A stretch of DNA of 6,877 bases, taken from the NCBI RefSeq assembly GCF_938029485.1, contig NZ_CALHGC010000021.1, forward strand, positions 1 to 6,877. Reading direction: 5' to 3'. The position numbers and the translations under genes are program-made. The stretch is from an uncultured Treponema sp. Its GTDB lineage: Bacteria; Spirochaetota; Spirochaetia; Treponematales; Treponemataceae. The notes under the pieces are model-generated. The model did no database searches. It was not told the DNA's origin and worked only from the letters and a program-made list of their open reading frames with translations. Below, in pieces: positions 6,250 through 6,877 of this stretch; the first letter of the stretch is position 1; every line of letters starts with the position of its first letter.

Positions 6250-6877
6250 ATGTCAAATTTATTTTCGGATAAAATTTTTTATCACATCTATGCACTGGGA
6301 ATGGGGAATTGCCCGAAGCGGAATGATTTTGCGTGTCCTGCCGGGGATTTTTTTGAAAAACTTTCGGAGCAGTTGGACAGGATTCGATCCTTGGGCTGTA
6401 ATGCGCTCCTCATCGGGCCGATTTTTGAGTCGAGCGCACACGGATACGATACGGTCGATTATTATCATGTGGATCGCCGGTTGGGGAACAACGAGCGTTT
6501 CAAACGCTTTTGCAGCCTGTGTCATGAAAAGGGATTCGCCGTGGTGCTCGATGCGGTATTCAATCATACGGGGCGGGATTTTTTTGCGTTTAAGGATATT
6601 CGGCAAAAAGGGCAATACAGCCCTTACAAAGATTGGTATGTCAATATTGATTTTTCCCGGCGGAGTGCCGAGGGGGACTGCTTTGAATATGAAGGCTGGG
6701 CGGGCTGCAAGGATTTGGTAAAACTGAATGTCGATAACGGCGCCGTACGGGAGCATCTTTTCGGCGCGGTAAAAATGTGGATCGAAGAATTCGCAATAGA
6801 CGGCCTGCGCCTCGATGCGGCGGATGTGCTGAGCAAAACCTTCCTCGATGCGCTGGCTTCCTTTTGCCGAAGTATAA
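6250..6877 (+). CDS. GH13 alpha-amylase family protein, N-terminal part (3' end outside window)
   Basis: The frame is open from ATG 6250 to the window edge (209 residues) with no stop. FYHIYALGMG begins the (beta/alpha)8 barrel directly, with no signal peptide, so the enzyme should be cytoplasmic. HGYDTVDYYHVDRRLG at 64-79 is a typical early-barrel GH13 stretch. Conserved region I is DAVFNH at 101-106. Region II is GLRLDA at 185-190, with Asp189 as the expected catalytic nucleophile. The general acid Glu (region III) and the region IV HD pair should lie beyond the window. Family members hydrolyse or transfer alpha-1,4/1,6 glucosidic bonds; the exact specificity cannot be called. A CGGGAG ribosome site lies 6 nt before ATG 6250; an in-frame ATG at 6244 directly abuts that site and is less likely. 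The fragment is fairly cysteine-rich (eight in 209), consistent with a reducing cytoplasm. It follows tetR by 15 nt. Confidence 0.88.
   Translation, partial: MSNLFSDKIFYHIYALGMGNCPKRNDFACPAGDFFEKLSEQLDRIRSLGCNALLIGPIFESSAHGYDTVDYYHVDRRLGNNERFKRFCSLCHEKGFAVVLDAVFNHTGRDFFAFKDIRQKGQYSPYKDWYVNIDFSRRSAEGDCFEYEGWAGCKDLVKLNVDNGAVREHLFGAVKMWIEEFAIDGLRLDAADVLSKTFLDALASFCRSI

Noticed and set aside
6290..6721. Open frame on the plus strand in a second frame over the GH13 gene
   Set aside because: It is a shadow frame with no family resemblance; the frame from 6250 shows the GH13 motifs throughout.

Overview
The window looks like chromosomal DNA from a spirochaete, most likely a Treponema of intermediate G+C content. 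The pointers are a CarD-type regulator followed directly by ispD and ispF, and a very long membrane-anchored coiled-coil protein of the kind named SpiroCoCo in spirochaete genomes. The species call is an inference from gene content; no rRNA or tRNA gene is present to settle it.

Left part (1-1464, + strand): the 3' end of a CarD-family transcription regulator gene, then ispD and ispF. CarD and ispD overlap, and ispD and ispF are 29 nt apart, so the three probably form one transcription unit. IspD and IspF catalyse two non-adjacent steps of the methylerythritol phosphate (MEP) route to isoprenoid precursors; IspE, which acts between them, is not here. IspD ends at its conserved C-terminal motif, and an 18-bp-period direct repeat straddles its stop codon.

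Middle (1467-5518, - strand): a gene of about 3.2 kb encodes a cysteine-free, nearly proline-free coiled-coil protein with an N-terminal membrane anchor and a small C-terminal helix-turn-helix-like segment. It converges on ispF with only 2 nt between stop codons. Upstream on the same strand is a HAD-superfamily hydrolase gene. Each minus-strand gene has a plausible sigma-70-type promoter. The coiled-coil gene's -10 overlaps the HAD stop codon, and the HAD gene's -10 lies only 6 nt from its ATG, which suggests a leaderless mRNA.

Right part (5519-6877, + strand): a 128-nt divergent intergenic region carries a perfect 37-bp palindrome made of two TetR-type operator sites laid over the promoter of a TetR-family regulator gene. 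The regulator is followed after 15 nt by a cytoplasmic GH13 alpha-amylase-family gene cut by the window edge. The simplest reading is an autoregulated two-gene operon controlling intracellular glucan or oligosaccharide use.

No mobile element, CRISPR array, tRNA or rRNA was seen, and no gene-free stretch exceeds 130 nt. I do not see a clear-cut undescribed system. The least understood items are the coiled-coil/HTH protein and the regulatory architecture of the divergent region.
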